Notes under the pieces: model-generated
Told to the model about the DNA's origin: nothing
Database searches by the model: none
The model's input: the letters and a program-made list of their open reading frames with translations, nothing else
In this document: positions 23,613-33,693 of the stretch, in pieces
Numbering within the stretch: position 1 is the first letter of the stretch
How the letters are laid out: each line of letters opens with the position of its first letter
Assembly (NCBI RefSeq): GCF_954871325.1
Contig: NC_088778.1
Coordinates: 9,829,743 to 9,893,742, forward strand
Origin: Gordionus sp. m RMFG-2023
Taxonomy: Eukaryota; Nematomorpha; Gordioida; Chordodea; Parachordodidae
DNA length: 64,000 nt
Direction of reading: 5' to 3'
Made by a program: the position numbers and the translations under genes

Positions 23613-24055
23613 TTAAACGTGATAAGTGATAATTAAGCACCTATCCCTATAATGTTATACACACACACGGTAGATTTACAATTGCGTTAGTTTTGCGGGA
23701 CATTCGCATAAAATATTTTTTTAATTGTAAAATTAAATTGGTTTTTTTAATATAAAATTTTATTTTGTTTACATTCTTTTATATTTAAAAAAGATCGTTT
23801 GTTTTTTTTAATTAACATATTTTAATTAATCAAGATGTTATTTTATTTTGAAAAATAGTTAACGACTTTGTATTTATAAACTAATTATAAAAAATAATAG
23901 GCGGATAACTAAGTCAATTCAAAATCACGGGCAAAGGCTGAGAATTTTTTTTTTAGCAATTTTTATATTTCTACCACAATTTACATTTTTCTCCCGCATA
24001 ATACCAAATTCCTCCTGCAATTTGAAAATTTTGACCTGGCAACCCTGAGTATTAC

Positions 24056-24520
24056 ACGTGTCGAGTGGGATGTAGCCTCACATCCTCCAGGAACATTAAA
24101 ACCAAGTTGGTTTGGTTGTAGTAGGTTGAATTGGTTTAATTATATACTGGAGCAAATTATTTTAGAAATTATTTGCTGGAATCTCTACTGCAGTCTGATG
24201 TCCGCATTTGTTTTATTTAAGGATATTAAGCGGGCTCTAAAAATGACGTGCTAAATGGTGTTAGGTATATTATTATGAAAAATATGATTGAACAATATGG
24301 TAAAAATTGTGTGAGTGTATTTTGATATGGGGGTAAGGTTGGTTTAATTATATCTTGCAGAGAAATGGCTCAAAAGCCATCAATGCCCCCAGAAAAATCT
24401 TTTTTGGATGACATGATTGCATTCAAGATTTCCATCTCAGTTAGTAAAATGGGATTATTAGAGGGTGGAAGGATGATTTGTGAAAAATCTTGAGGATGTT
24501 TTGATTGTATAGCCATTAGA
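24056..24520 (-). pseudogene. Decayed reverse-transcriptase element, upstream part
   Basis: This continues the minus-strand RT remnant on the far side of the inserted hAT. Blocks such as GCEATSHSTRV just precede the KIDPQNAFNSL block at about 20385-20400, and the two meet at the hAT target site. No continuous frame remains. Confidence 0.45.
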
Positions 24521-25663
24521 TTTTTTCATCATTGGGGGCCATAGTATCGCTAGGACAAGCTATGTTGATAGCTAAATTTATATTGCATATATTGGTTTTA
24601 TTTTCAATAAGCTTAGCCTCTTTTTTTATCGGCCAAAAGCTTATTGAAAGAATGTATAGGTTGTTTGGGTATAGTTATTTTTTATACCTGAACATTCAAA
24701 GAAAAAATTATTAGTTTTTTTTATATTTTACTTTTACATACTTAATTTGCTTTAAAATTATTCTTATTTAAGATTTTTTCTTTATTTTCTTTATTAAATA
24801 TAATAAAAATATATTTCTTTATTCATATTCATATTTATTTTTATTTTTGTATATTATATACCGTAATATTTTTTGATGCACAGAGATTAATAAAGATGTT
24901 TTTTGATTAAAAATAAAAAGAATAATATATATTTTATAAATTCTGGAGCCAAAATAATAGATATAAAGTCGATATCAATTTGTGAGGTCTAATAGAGTAG
25001 GTGACCCTTTGACAGGTTGTCATTCTTCACATTTTTGAAAAATTGCAGAATATTCTTATTTTCAGATGAGAAAATTTTGTCGATCAATAAATTTATAATA
25101 ATTATATGAATTGTAAAGAACTTTGTATTAATTTCAACAGAACCTTCTAAAGTTTTTTTCTGTCTAATTTTTTAAACTTCTAAGAATTTTTCTTTATGTG
25201 ACATGAATATTATACCAAGATTGTAACTGTCTGTAATCTTGTTAGCATTAACATGCTTAAATATTAAATTATATTTTCATAATTATTAAATATTTTTTAC
25301 AAACAATTACATAAATGTTTATTTTCTTTTATTTTAATATGTAATACATTATTTTATTTTATAAGGTATTATTAGCCTTGTTGCATTTTCCATATATCAT
25401 AATAGAGTTCTATAATAACATATTTTAACTTAGATTTATACCTAAATCTAAATGAGAAAGGAAATATTTTATAAATATTGAATTGAAATTTTCTATTTAA
25501 ATATTCTTTCATTTATGAATTTTTAATTTTTTAGCTATAAATTTTGCATTTTAAATATTCTTTATAGGTTTTGTATGTGCTTTTCTTATAATTGGAGATA
25601 AATTATTGATTCATAATAGTATTAGTTCCTGCTATTTGACAATATTTTGAAAATAACACATTC
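24521..25663. other. Intergenic, upstream of xylulokinase
   Basis: AT-rich sequence with no convincing gene. A small inverted repeat (CAATAAGCTT ... AAGCTTATTG) lies near 24609-24652. The xylulokinase promoter must be in the right part, but no specific element is recognised. Confidence 0.5.
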
Positions 25664-28423
25664 ATGTACCTTGGACTAGACCTAAGCACTCAAAAATTAA
25701 AGGCCTTGTTGCTCAACGAATCTCTACACATTGTTAAATATTTTGAAGTTGATTTTGACAGAGAATTGTCAGAGTTTAACACTCAAAATGGTGTAATCAT
25801 TAACTCCTGTGAGGCTGACAGTACATCACATATTGAAAATAAACATAATAAAAATGCCCCTTTTAATGAAATATTTGGCATAAAAAGTAAGTCATTAGAA
25901 TATAAATGTCCCCCTTTTTTATGGGTTGCGGCTTTGGATCTTTTAATAAACAAAATTAATAATGATAACAGTGTACATTTAAATCAGATAAAATGCATTG
26001 CGGGTTGTGCCCAACAACATGGAAGTGTATATTGGCGTAAGGATTGGAAAAAAAACATAAATATTTTTTTAAATTATGAAAATAAACAAGAAAAATATTC
26101 AAATATAGATGATATGCCATCAATTAAATTAGATTTCAATCAAAGTTTACTCTTAAACTATCAACACTTAAGGCCTTTCTCTGTTGATTTGAGTCCAGTT
26201 TGGTTAGATTCAAGCACTGGCGAGCAATGCAGACTACTGAGGGAATGTGTAGGATTTAAATGGTATAACATACCTTTGGAAGAATCTATCAAATTAAGGG
26301 ATAATAAAAATTTTGATGAATACAAAATTGAAAGTGTCGGAGACAAATTAATTGCAATTTGGACTGGCTCTCGAGTGCAGGAACGTTTTACTCTTCCGCA
26401 AGTCATGAAAATATATTCTACCCAGCCAAATAATTACCACAAGACTGAAAGAATAAGTTTGATAAGTAGTTTTTTAGCCTCCCTTTTTTTGCTCCCTCGA
26501 ATTTATGCTCCAATCGATTTCGCTGATGGCTCCGGAACCAACTTTATGCATATTGTTTATAAAAGCTGGTCTACTCAAATTATGGATTCGCTTTTACAAC
26601 AACCAAGATTTAAAGAAATGTCTCTGCTAACTTCTAAATTAGGAGAACCATGTCAACATTCTAAAGATGAAAATTTTTCACCTTTCTCCTTCAAACGCTA
26701 TTATAAAAGTCAAGCAAAAAACGTTTTGGTTTCATGTGCAGATGAGAAAAATAATGTCAGCTCTGTTGGAAATGAATCAAATAAGAGTTCCACCCCACTT
26801 TTTAAAAATTATCTTGAATTCTCGGAAGAGTATGCACCATCTTTAGTACCAACTCCTACTATACTAGGAACCATATCGCCTTATTTCGTGCAACGTTTTC
26901 ACTTTAATCCAGAATGTAAAATTGCTGCCTTTACAGGCGATAATTTGGCCTCTCTGGTAGGCTCTAGAGCAGGACCGACTGACCTTATTATAAGTCTAGG
27001 TACCAGTGACACTATATTATTTTGGAATCGCATAAACCCAGAGTCTAGGAATATCATAGTTTCTGCCGACCCTCAACATAATTGTCCTTTTGATTCTACT
27101 ACGACAACTAAAAAAAATGGTCTGAATGAGTGTTCTGAAGCTCGGAATAAATCATTAGAAAATGTTGGATCGGAGGCAAACCACTTTGATACGCTTAATG
27201 GTCCCTCGGCTATTGATTCAGCTCATTCATTTGTCAATCCTATATCACCCTTCGAGCATTACGTTGCCCTTTTGTGCTACAAAAACGGTTCTTTAACACG
27301 TGAGTCTATACTTGAAGCCAACATTTTAATGAATAAAAGTGAGTGCCAGGCTTCATTAACAACGGGGAAAGCTATATGGAACATATTCGATGAGATCCTA
27401 AGTCTCACGCCTGCGGGAAATAACGGTAACATCGGATTTTATTATTGCGTATCCGAGATTACGCCCAGACTTAAAGTATCATTTTCTGCGTCCACCGAGG
27501 AGAAAGGGCAAGTGGCCGATGAAAAGGAAAAGGGGCAGATATATCTTCAAAATAATCCTTTGATTTATAGGTACGATGTCGAAAGAAAACTCATACCACC
27601 CGGGGAAAATAAGGAGAACTCAAAGTATTCCAATTTTTTGCATCGTTACAGCGGGCCTTTCCCCTCTGAAAATTCGTTTAGTCACGAATTGAGAGCCTTG
27701 ATCGAGGGTAGATTTATGGCTATGAAAAACCACGTTAAAGCCTTAAGAAAAGGGCAACGAGGGTGTGTCAATAGCTATGACGCCATTAAATTTAATAAAG
27801 GTATATTAAAATAAATAATATTTTTATATAAATATTAAATTACCCTAAAATTCAACTATTAAACAAGAATTTGAAAGGATTATTGTTAGCGGAGGAGCAT
27901 CTATAAATCCTAATATTTTGCATATCATGTCAAATGTTTTTGGCTTGCCCGTGTATATTCTACCAGAACAGTACTTAGAGTCAAAAGGTATATTTCATAA
28001 AAATAGAATAATTATTAATATTCATTCATCATAATTGAACATAATTATAATTGCCATATTTTATATTTAGGCTCCTCTTTTGTTAATTTTTATATATAAC
28101 TAGACGAGACGAAATCTAAATTGCTAACTGAATCTGCAGCCCTTGGCTCAGGATACCTAGCAAAGTTTTCCTTAGAAATAAAAAAATATATCGAATCCCA
28201 ATCTTTTTATCACAATAAAGATTCAAATACCGACCATAAATCTCTCACTGATTTTAACAATTCAATTCCATTTTCTCAATTATTTGACGATATGACGAAA
28301 TCATTAAATTCTCCAAGACTTTTGATAGAACCTGATCTAAATATTACCAAAAATATATATGATAAGTTGTCCAAGTTTTATAATGATCTGGAAAAGGAAA
28401 TAATTTTGAAACATCACTTATAA
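25664..28423 (+). CDS. XYLB: D-xylulose kinase, three exons
   Basis: It phosphorylates D-xylulose to xylulose 5-phosphate in the cytosol, feeding the pentose phosphate pathway. Exons are 25664-27800, 27868-27987 and 28104-28423. Both introns (67 and 116 nt) have GT-AG ends and phase 1, and the reading frame is continuous, giving about 858 residues. FGGY-kinase motifs are present: GLDLSTQ (4-10), AQQHGSVYW (116-124), PVWLDSST (178-185), GSRVQERFT (235-243), DFADGSGTN (285-293, with the likely catalytic Asp288), FTGDN (423-427), SLGTSDT (444-450) and, in exon 2, VSGGAS. Animal XYLB is about 530 residues. The surplus lies in low-complexity inserts at about 340-390, 465-525 and 605-670. The start precedes the motif closely, as in the family. 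All key motifs are intact, so it is probably functional. Confidence 0.93.
27801..27867 (+). other. XYLB intron 1 (67 nt)
   Basis: GTATAT donor, AAACAAG acceptor, phase 1. Splicing joins KFNK to EFERIIVSGGAS, restoring the family motif. Confidence 0.85.
27988..28103 (+). other. XYLB intron 2 (116 nt)
   Basis: GTATAT donor, AACTAG acceptor at 28101-28103, phase 1. An earlier AG at about 28068-28070 would run into a stop, so the later site is chosen. Splicing gives YLESKDETKSKL followed by the family SAALGSGYLA block. Confidence 0.8.
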
Positions 28424-28482
28424 TTTTATTTATAATATTTATTGTTGCAAACATTCCATGTTTTAAATATCAATTATCGCTT

Positions 28483-28488
28483 AATAAA
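28483..28488 (+). terminator. Likely XYLB polyadenylation signal
   Basis: AATAAA 60 bases after the XYLB stop, in an otherwise gene-free stretch. AATAAA is frequent in AT-rich DNA, so support is positional. Confidence 0.45.
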
Positions 28489-28639
28489 ATAGAATTAACC
28501 GTTCGTTAATTAGGTATGGTTTATATGACCCAAGACCTTTTAAAATTACAATAACAATTAAACTATTTATTAGTTTGATCTTAATAGCTTAATAATTTTG
28601 TAAAAAAAATTTTAATTTGAAAGATAAAAAATTTAGATT

Positions 28640-29174
28640 TTTTTTTGACTACCTGTATAATAGAGGTCTGCAAATGGCAAAATTTTTAGGTCCGGCCTGG
28701 TTGAAATTTAGTTTTTCCCCGGCCAGCCAAATTCGTATCAGGCTCGTTCGTTTCCAATTTTTGTAAAGTTGCTTTGCCCAGCTTTTTTAAATACAAATAA
28801 CCCGAAATATATTTTATGAAATTGGTTAAATTTAAAACACTACACTATATCATCACTATCAAATTCATCGATAATCTAGCCCAATAACCTTTTGCCCAAC
28901 TTTTTTTTTCTTGAGAGGGGGAGGGGGATTTAGAGGGAAAATATTTATTTTCTAACAGGTAACAGACGATTTTGAAACTCCTAGAAATTAAAATTTTAAA
29001 TGATGTGAATTTTTTTAAGATGATATAAACTCAGAAAATACTTTGAGACCATGTCATTTACGCTTTAATTTATATTTACCATGAGCCATTTTGTTAATTT
29101 CATAATATTAAGATATGTATCTATGTTTGTTATAGCCTGAATGACATTTTTACGTATGTTTCATGTATAAATAG
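28640..29174. other. Gene-free stretch with a hAT-type single end
   Basis: TAGAGGTCTGCAAATGG near 28653 resembles the TAGAGATCTGCAAA ends of hAT MITEs seen at 15565, followed by GGCC-rich motifs. No partner end was found. G-rich runs near 28915 recall the ends of elements Y and Z. Confidence 0.35.
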
Positions 29175-29182
29175 ATTAATTC

Positions 29183-29970
29183 CAGGGTTGGCAAGTCGGT
29201 CAATTGACCAGTCAAATTCAGTCAATTGACCGGAGGAGTATTTGACCTGTCAAATACTCTAAAAAATTTAAAGGAAAAATAAATTAAAAATATGTTTAAA
29301 AAAGGGAAAAAAGATGTAAATACATGTGATCACAATGTTTGCTTATTTTTCGGGTCCACAATATCAAGAGGAAAACTCACTAGTAGTGAAATTAATGAAG
29401 TATGTGATATAATTCAAGAATTAGCTATTTTACAAGGTAGTGATGACCAAAATATTTTAAGTGATATAATTAATTTCAGAAGCAAAAACAGCATGTTTAA
29501 TATAGCAAAATATGTGGAAAGTAGTAATTTCCAGAAACAATCAATTCCGACCTCAAGTTAATAGATTAAACTTTGTCTACCCTGCCCATTAAGAGACTAA
29601 CAATTCCTAGTTCTACTTCTTCTTTATAAAGAAATAGGTCGATTTGGGTTAATATTCTTATGAAAATAGAAATCGATTTAAGATCTAAGATATCAGGAAA
29701 ATTGTTTAAAAAAATATTAAAGAAAATGATAATATTGAATATGAATCAGAACAAGACTCTTATACAGATAGCTACACGTTAGTTATTGAATGAATTTAAA
29801 ACATTAATATTATAGATTCATTTTATTATTATATTCAAAATAAAGTTAATATTAACTTTAAAAAAATATATTTGAATTTGACCACATTTGACCGTATTTG
29901 ACCATATTTGGCCTGTCAAATATCGGTCAATTGACCGAAACGTATTTGACCGGTCAAATGCACAACCCTG
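29183..29970. mobile_element. hAT remnant with perfect 8-bp target duplication
   Basis: Ends are CAGGGTTGGCAAGTCGGTCA and, inverted, CAGGGTTGTGCATTTGACC, with sub-terminal GTCAATTGACC and TTTGACCGGTCAAAT palindromes. ATTAATTC lies directly on both sides (29175-29182 and 29971-29978). It contains a transposase C-terminal remnant. The same family recurs at 49912. Confidence 0.9.
29292..29720 (+). pseudogene. hAT transposase C-terminal remnant
   Basis: The open frame 29292-29561 (89 residues) matches the linker before the hATC domain (LTSSEINEVCDIIQEL, then a segment resembling the usual Y/F-R-x-K). A following decayed segment reads IPSSTSSL then RNRSIWVNILMKIEIDLR, recalling the hATC motif IP-x-SSASSERNWS. 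Catalytic regions are absent, so this is an internally deleted copy. Confidence 0.6.
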
Positions 29971-29978
29971 ATTAATTC

Positions 29979-31047
29979 TAATAGCCAATATGAAACCTAA
30001 TAGAATAGGCTATTTTCAGGAGAAACCATAGAGAAAAAAGCTCAATTATTCCAATAAAATCCTAGGGAAGAGTCTCTAATAACTATTGTCAAATACAATC
30101 GTTAATTAAGTTATTAATGGATAAAATTATGAATTTAATACTGAAAAAAGGAATATAAATAACATGATTTAGTTTGCAAATATATAGTAAACAAGACATC
30201 AACATACTTGACGAATCAAATAAATCAGTGGACGCTCTTTCCTTGTAAATAATTCAGAAACGTGATGAGCATGTGAAAAGCACTTAGATGGTTTGACTTA
30301 TAAGAGAGTTTACTCTCTAACCTTATAAGTGCTCTTCATTATTTAATTAATAATAAATCATTTGAGGTTAACCTCATCATTGGCTAAATCTTTGATTAAG
30401 AATCTGTGCAAATTTAAGTTAAATAAGCTCCAAATTTTTTGAAAATTTATCAAATAATGGGCACCTTATTTTTAAATTTAGATATTTTATCAGCTTGGAA
30501 AAGGATAGAGGATACCAAGTTTTCTACTTTTATAACCTTCACATTCTTTCTAAATAAAGCCAAATCATGACTACAAATTTGAACGAAAAACTGATTCCAA
30601 ACTACCAGTGTCAGCGTCTAGATGAAGGGGGTGGGGTAAAATTTGCTTCCAATTTTTGAGGGGGATAGGCTAGAGGTAGTATAAATTTATTGGAGGGAGG
30701 TTATCTACTAAATTTAGATAAAATAGCGTAAAATGTGTAGCCGTAAAAAATTATTTAACACTTTTATTATTGATCTGATCTATTATAATAATGCTATGAC
30801 TTGCCTAACATCGACCAAATTTATATATTTCATATAATCAGTCATTATTTTTCAAATAAAACTTATTTCTGGATAATTTTCTGCTAGATTTTAAAATGAA
30901 ATTTAAAAGGGTTAGACATTCTATCAGCAAACTCATATTCATGCCAAACAATATACTATTATAATGCATTGCATTCATTGTAAATGAGGGAGTTTATGAT
31001 TTTAACTTTTTTGTATTTGGTAATAGAGTAGAGTATTGATATTTTAA
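29979..31047. other. Gene-free stretch
   Basis: No gene seen. A small hairpin (CTTATAAGAGAG ... CTCTCTAACCTTATAAG) lies near 30299-30330. CAGTGTCAGCGTCTAGATGA then a G-rich run near 30606 resembles one end of the Y/Z family. Confidence 0.4.
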
Positions 31048-31920
31048 AATATATGAAGTAGTGTTGTTAAAAAGTCGAGTTTTTACTAGATTGTCTTAAG
31101 AGTTGACTCGATGACCGTTCTATGAGTCGGCTCAATTTTATTTTGCATTGGCTTGCTATTATTTAATACTCCACTAGGAAAATATTTAAAAGTTTAACCA
31201 ATTTTTTAGGGGTATTTAAATAATTTTAAATTCGAAATTTTAGGATTTATATGTATTATTATAAGAATATACCCATGCTCTTGTTATCTACTCCCAAGAA
31301 TAATAAAATTTTCTACAATTCTGGTTTGAACTTAAAGGTTTTGAAATAGTTCTATACTTGTTTATTGTTGAAAAATTACTTAGATGTAAACTGAATGGAG
31401 TTCGAGTTCATTTAACTGGAAAGATGTATCAATATCATTATAAAAATGTGGAATTTAGGAGATTAAAACACTATTTTCGTCCAAATAATATTTTCACAAC
31501 TTTTTAAAAAATTAGGTTAATGCTATTTTATCTTAAAGTTTCTAAAAAAAGGAAGAATGAGATTAGTAAACACTTTTAAAAGTATTTTTTCCTTTATTCG
31601 TCCTCCTTTTTTCCGTATAAAAGTTGTGATAAAGTTTTTGACATTGGCTTCAGAAGGGGTATAGTTTATATAATAAATTTAAATCTTTTAAATATTTTTA
31701 TTTGTCGAAGGAATCATTTATACATTACAGGAGGGGAATATAGGGTAAGATCGTAATTAGGAGTTGAAGGGAGGTAAGAGTAAATAAGGATCGAAGTAAA
31801 TGAATATATAGTTTTCTAAAACTAATTTCATGGTTAATATATTTCTTTTTTTGATAAAAATATTTGGGGTCAAAAAAATTCGTTGGGGGAAGGGTGGTTT
31901 TCATTCGAAATAAAATATAA
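31048..31920. repeat. Dispersed repeat copy A (AGTGTTGTTAA family)
   Basis: It starts AGTGTTGTTAAAAAGTCGAG and is collinear with the reverse complement of 41950-45827 apart from insertions in that copy. Shared blocks include GAGTCGGCTCAA, TTATCTACTCCCAA and AGTAAACACTTTT. Divergence is substantial, so both copies are old. It is non-coding. Confidence 0.75.
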
Positions 31921-32384
31921 TTAATGGAGCATTTTTGTCCAATTTCTTTTAAAATAATTATTTTAGTATAGTTTGTAATTTTTCCCTTCTATTTTTTCTA
32001 ATAGAAATTGACTACAGATTTTCAGAGGCATTATTATTGTAGTATATAAATCTAGGTTAAAATAATAAAAAATATTTATGGATTTTATCATTTATACTTT
32101 TTATCAAATTCAAAACAAAACAAATCTTGGTATAGGGGTAGGTTATGTTCTAGCCTTTCAGATGAATTCTATAGGAATTTTATAAATATTTTCCTGTCGA
32201 TTTCTATAGTTGCTTTGAAATCGTTTTTAAAATAAAAAAAAATTAAAAATGAGTCTTTTCTTTTGACACCAATCACTAATAGAAGTTTGATATAAAAAAA
32301 TATCTAAAAGTTTTCGTTTAAATTTTTTAATAAAATTTATATCTCCTGAGCATAAGCCAATGTCAAAATTCTTACAACCTGAAC
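31921..32384. other. Gene-free flank of element 2
   Basis: AT-rich sequence with no gene or repeat recognised. Confidence 0.5.
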
Positions 32385-32716
32385 TGTCGTATTTGTAAAT
32401 ACGTAAATGTTTTATATTTTTTTTTAACGCGGAATGCCAATCAACCTAGATTAGATGATATAGATATATGTAAAAGTATTATATAATGATTATTTATTTT
32501 TTATTATTATTTTTTTTTAGAAAATTTTTTCTTTTATTTCGGAAATTATTAATAAAGAAAATCATTCTTCGCGAGTTATATTTCCTGTCTGTTTGGTGAT
32601 TTTTGTAGTTCCGGGAATTTGTTTGACTTGTTTTTGTTTTTTTTCTTAGTTTGTGTTTAAGATTTTTTTTTTAGTGTGCAAGTTAGATTTCGAATAAAGT
32701 TTTAAGTTTTTTTTTA
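32385..32716 (+). repeat. 5' LTR of gypsy element 2
   Basis: It begins TGTCGTATTTG, contains AATAAAG near its end, and ends in a T-run plus A just before the primer site. Confidence 0.92.
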
Positions 32717-32717
32717 G

Positions 32718-32735
32718 TGGTGCCGTGACCAGGAT
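32718..32735 (+). other. Primer binding site, probably tRNA-His
   Basis: TGGTGCCGTGACCAGGAT is complementary to a tRNA ending GTCACGGCACCA. That is the 3' end of animal tRNA-His, from established sequence knowledge rather than a search. Confidence 0.65.
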
Positions 32736-32943
32736 AGTTTCCTAGGAGTTATTCGGTTTAGAAGGTAAAACAAAAAATTTTTAATTATATAATTTTTTTA
32801 AGAATTTTTGACTGCGCATTTGTACTACCATTATACGATTCTAATAGAGAAGTTTTTATTTTAGGTGCTGTATTAATATTTTCTACAAATATTTAAATTT
32901 TTGTAATTGATTATTAGTATTAATTAAAAGAATTTATGAGCAA

Positions 32944-33693
32944 ATGGTTTATTTTTTTAGGCCTAGTGGGAAGTATAGTTTTGGGGATAAGGTTCTCTTT
33001 TATCAGGATTTGGGTTATAAAGTTATGTATAAGAACTTTAATGAATTGGATTTAGGTAAACAGTTGATTACTGTGGGAATATTATTAATGATGTATTTAT
33101 TGATTATTATATTGAAATTGTTAGTAAAAAGGGGTACTGCGGTACTGGCAGGCATGTATTGCAATTGGAAGAAGGACACTGCGGTGTCAGATGTTTATAA
33201 AAAGAAAGTGGAGGAAACGTATTTTAATTTAATATCGGATATTTATGGGAAGAAAATAGCAGACTTGGAAAGTAATCTAAAAGATGTTTTAGAGGAAATC
33301 AAGGCTGGAAATGTTGGGGAGAGGTCAGATAGGATCCTCCTGGAAATGAAAGAAATGAAAGAAGCCATCAATGCGTTGATGAAGGAGAGCAAAGGTCCGG
33401 TTAAGAGCCAGGTGAGTGATAGAAATATGAATAAGAAATTTAATGATTACGAGGAAAATAAAAGATTTGTTGAAATGATCATTTGCCATCGTTGCGGATG
33501 GCGAGGACATAAAAGGGATACCTGCGTAGTCCCAGAGCAAAGGTTTAAAGATGGATTTCCGTTAAAGAGACCTGATATAGGAAATGCCAATGTAAAAATG
33601 GTTAGTTTAAATGGGGTCCGATTATGTTTTAAGTGTAAAAGGCCGGGACATGTAGCTGTGGACTGCATGGAAGTATCACGAAATTCGTGTTGA
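32944..33693 (+). CDS. Gag-like ORF1 of element 2: membrane segment, coiled coil, two zinc knuckles
   Basis: The 249-residue frame has a strongly hydrophobic segment at 41-61 (LITVGILLMMYLLIIILKLL), a predicted coiled region at about 98-150 (heptad-like Leu/Ile with many Glu and Lys), and two CCHC knuckles at about 181-194 and 228-241. No capsid or matrix domain is recognised. Typical Ty3/gypsy Gags have a helical capsid of about 200 residues before the knuckle. The shared plan with ORF1 of element 1 means this is a family trait. Pol follows in the same frame, after one stop codon with the context TGACTA. Such a stop context is associated with read-through in gag-pol type genes. Confidence 0.85.
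   Translation: MVYFFRPSGKYSFGDKVLFYQDLGYKVMYKNFNELDLGKQLITVGILLMMYLLIIILKLLVKRGTAVLAGMYCNWKKDTAVSDVYKKKVEETYFNLISDIYGKKIADLESNLKDVLEEIKAGNVGERSDRILLEMKEMKEAINALMKESKGPVKSQVSDRNMNKKFNDYEENKRFVEMIICHRCGWRGHKRDTCVVPEQRFKDGFPLKRPDIGNANVKMVSLNGVRLCFKCKRPGHVAVDCMEVSRNSC

Larger units (their letters stand above)
20429..24047. mobile_element. hAT transposon, decayed and internally inverted
   Basis: Ends are CAGGGTTGCCATGTC and, inverted, the end GGCAACCCTG. Flanks AGTATGAC (20421-20428) and AGTATTAC (24048-24055) match at seven of eight positions, as expected for an older 8-bp hAT duplication. The element splits the minus-strand RT gene. It carries plus-strand transposase remnants (21669-22640), a 380-bp hairpin near the left end, and an inverted second copy of the transposase 5' half. 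Confidence 0.8.

Noticed and set aside
24532-24714. 60-residue hydrophobic ORF upstream of XYLB
   Set aside because: Short, no motif, in AT-rich sequence; expected by chance.
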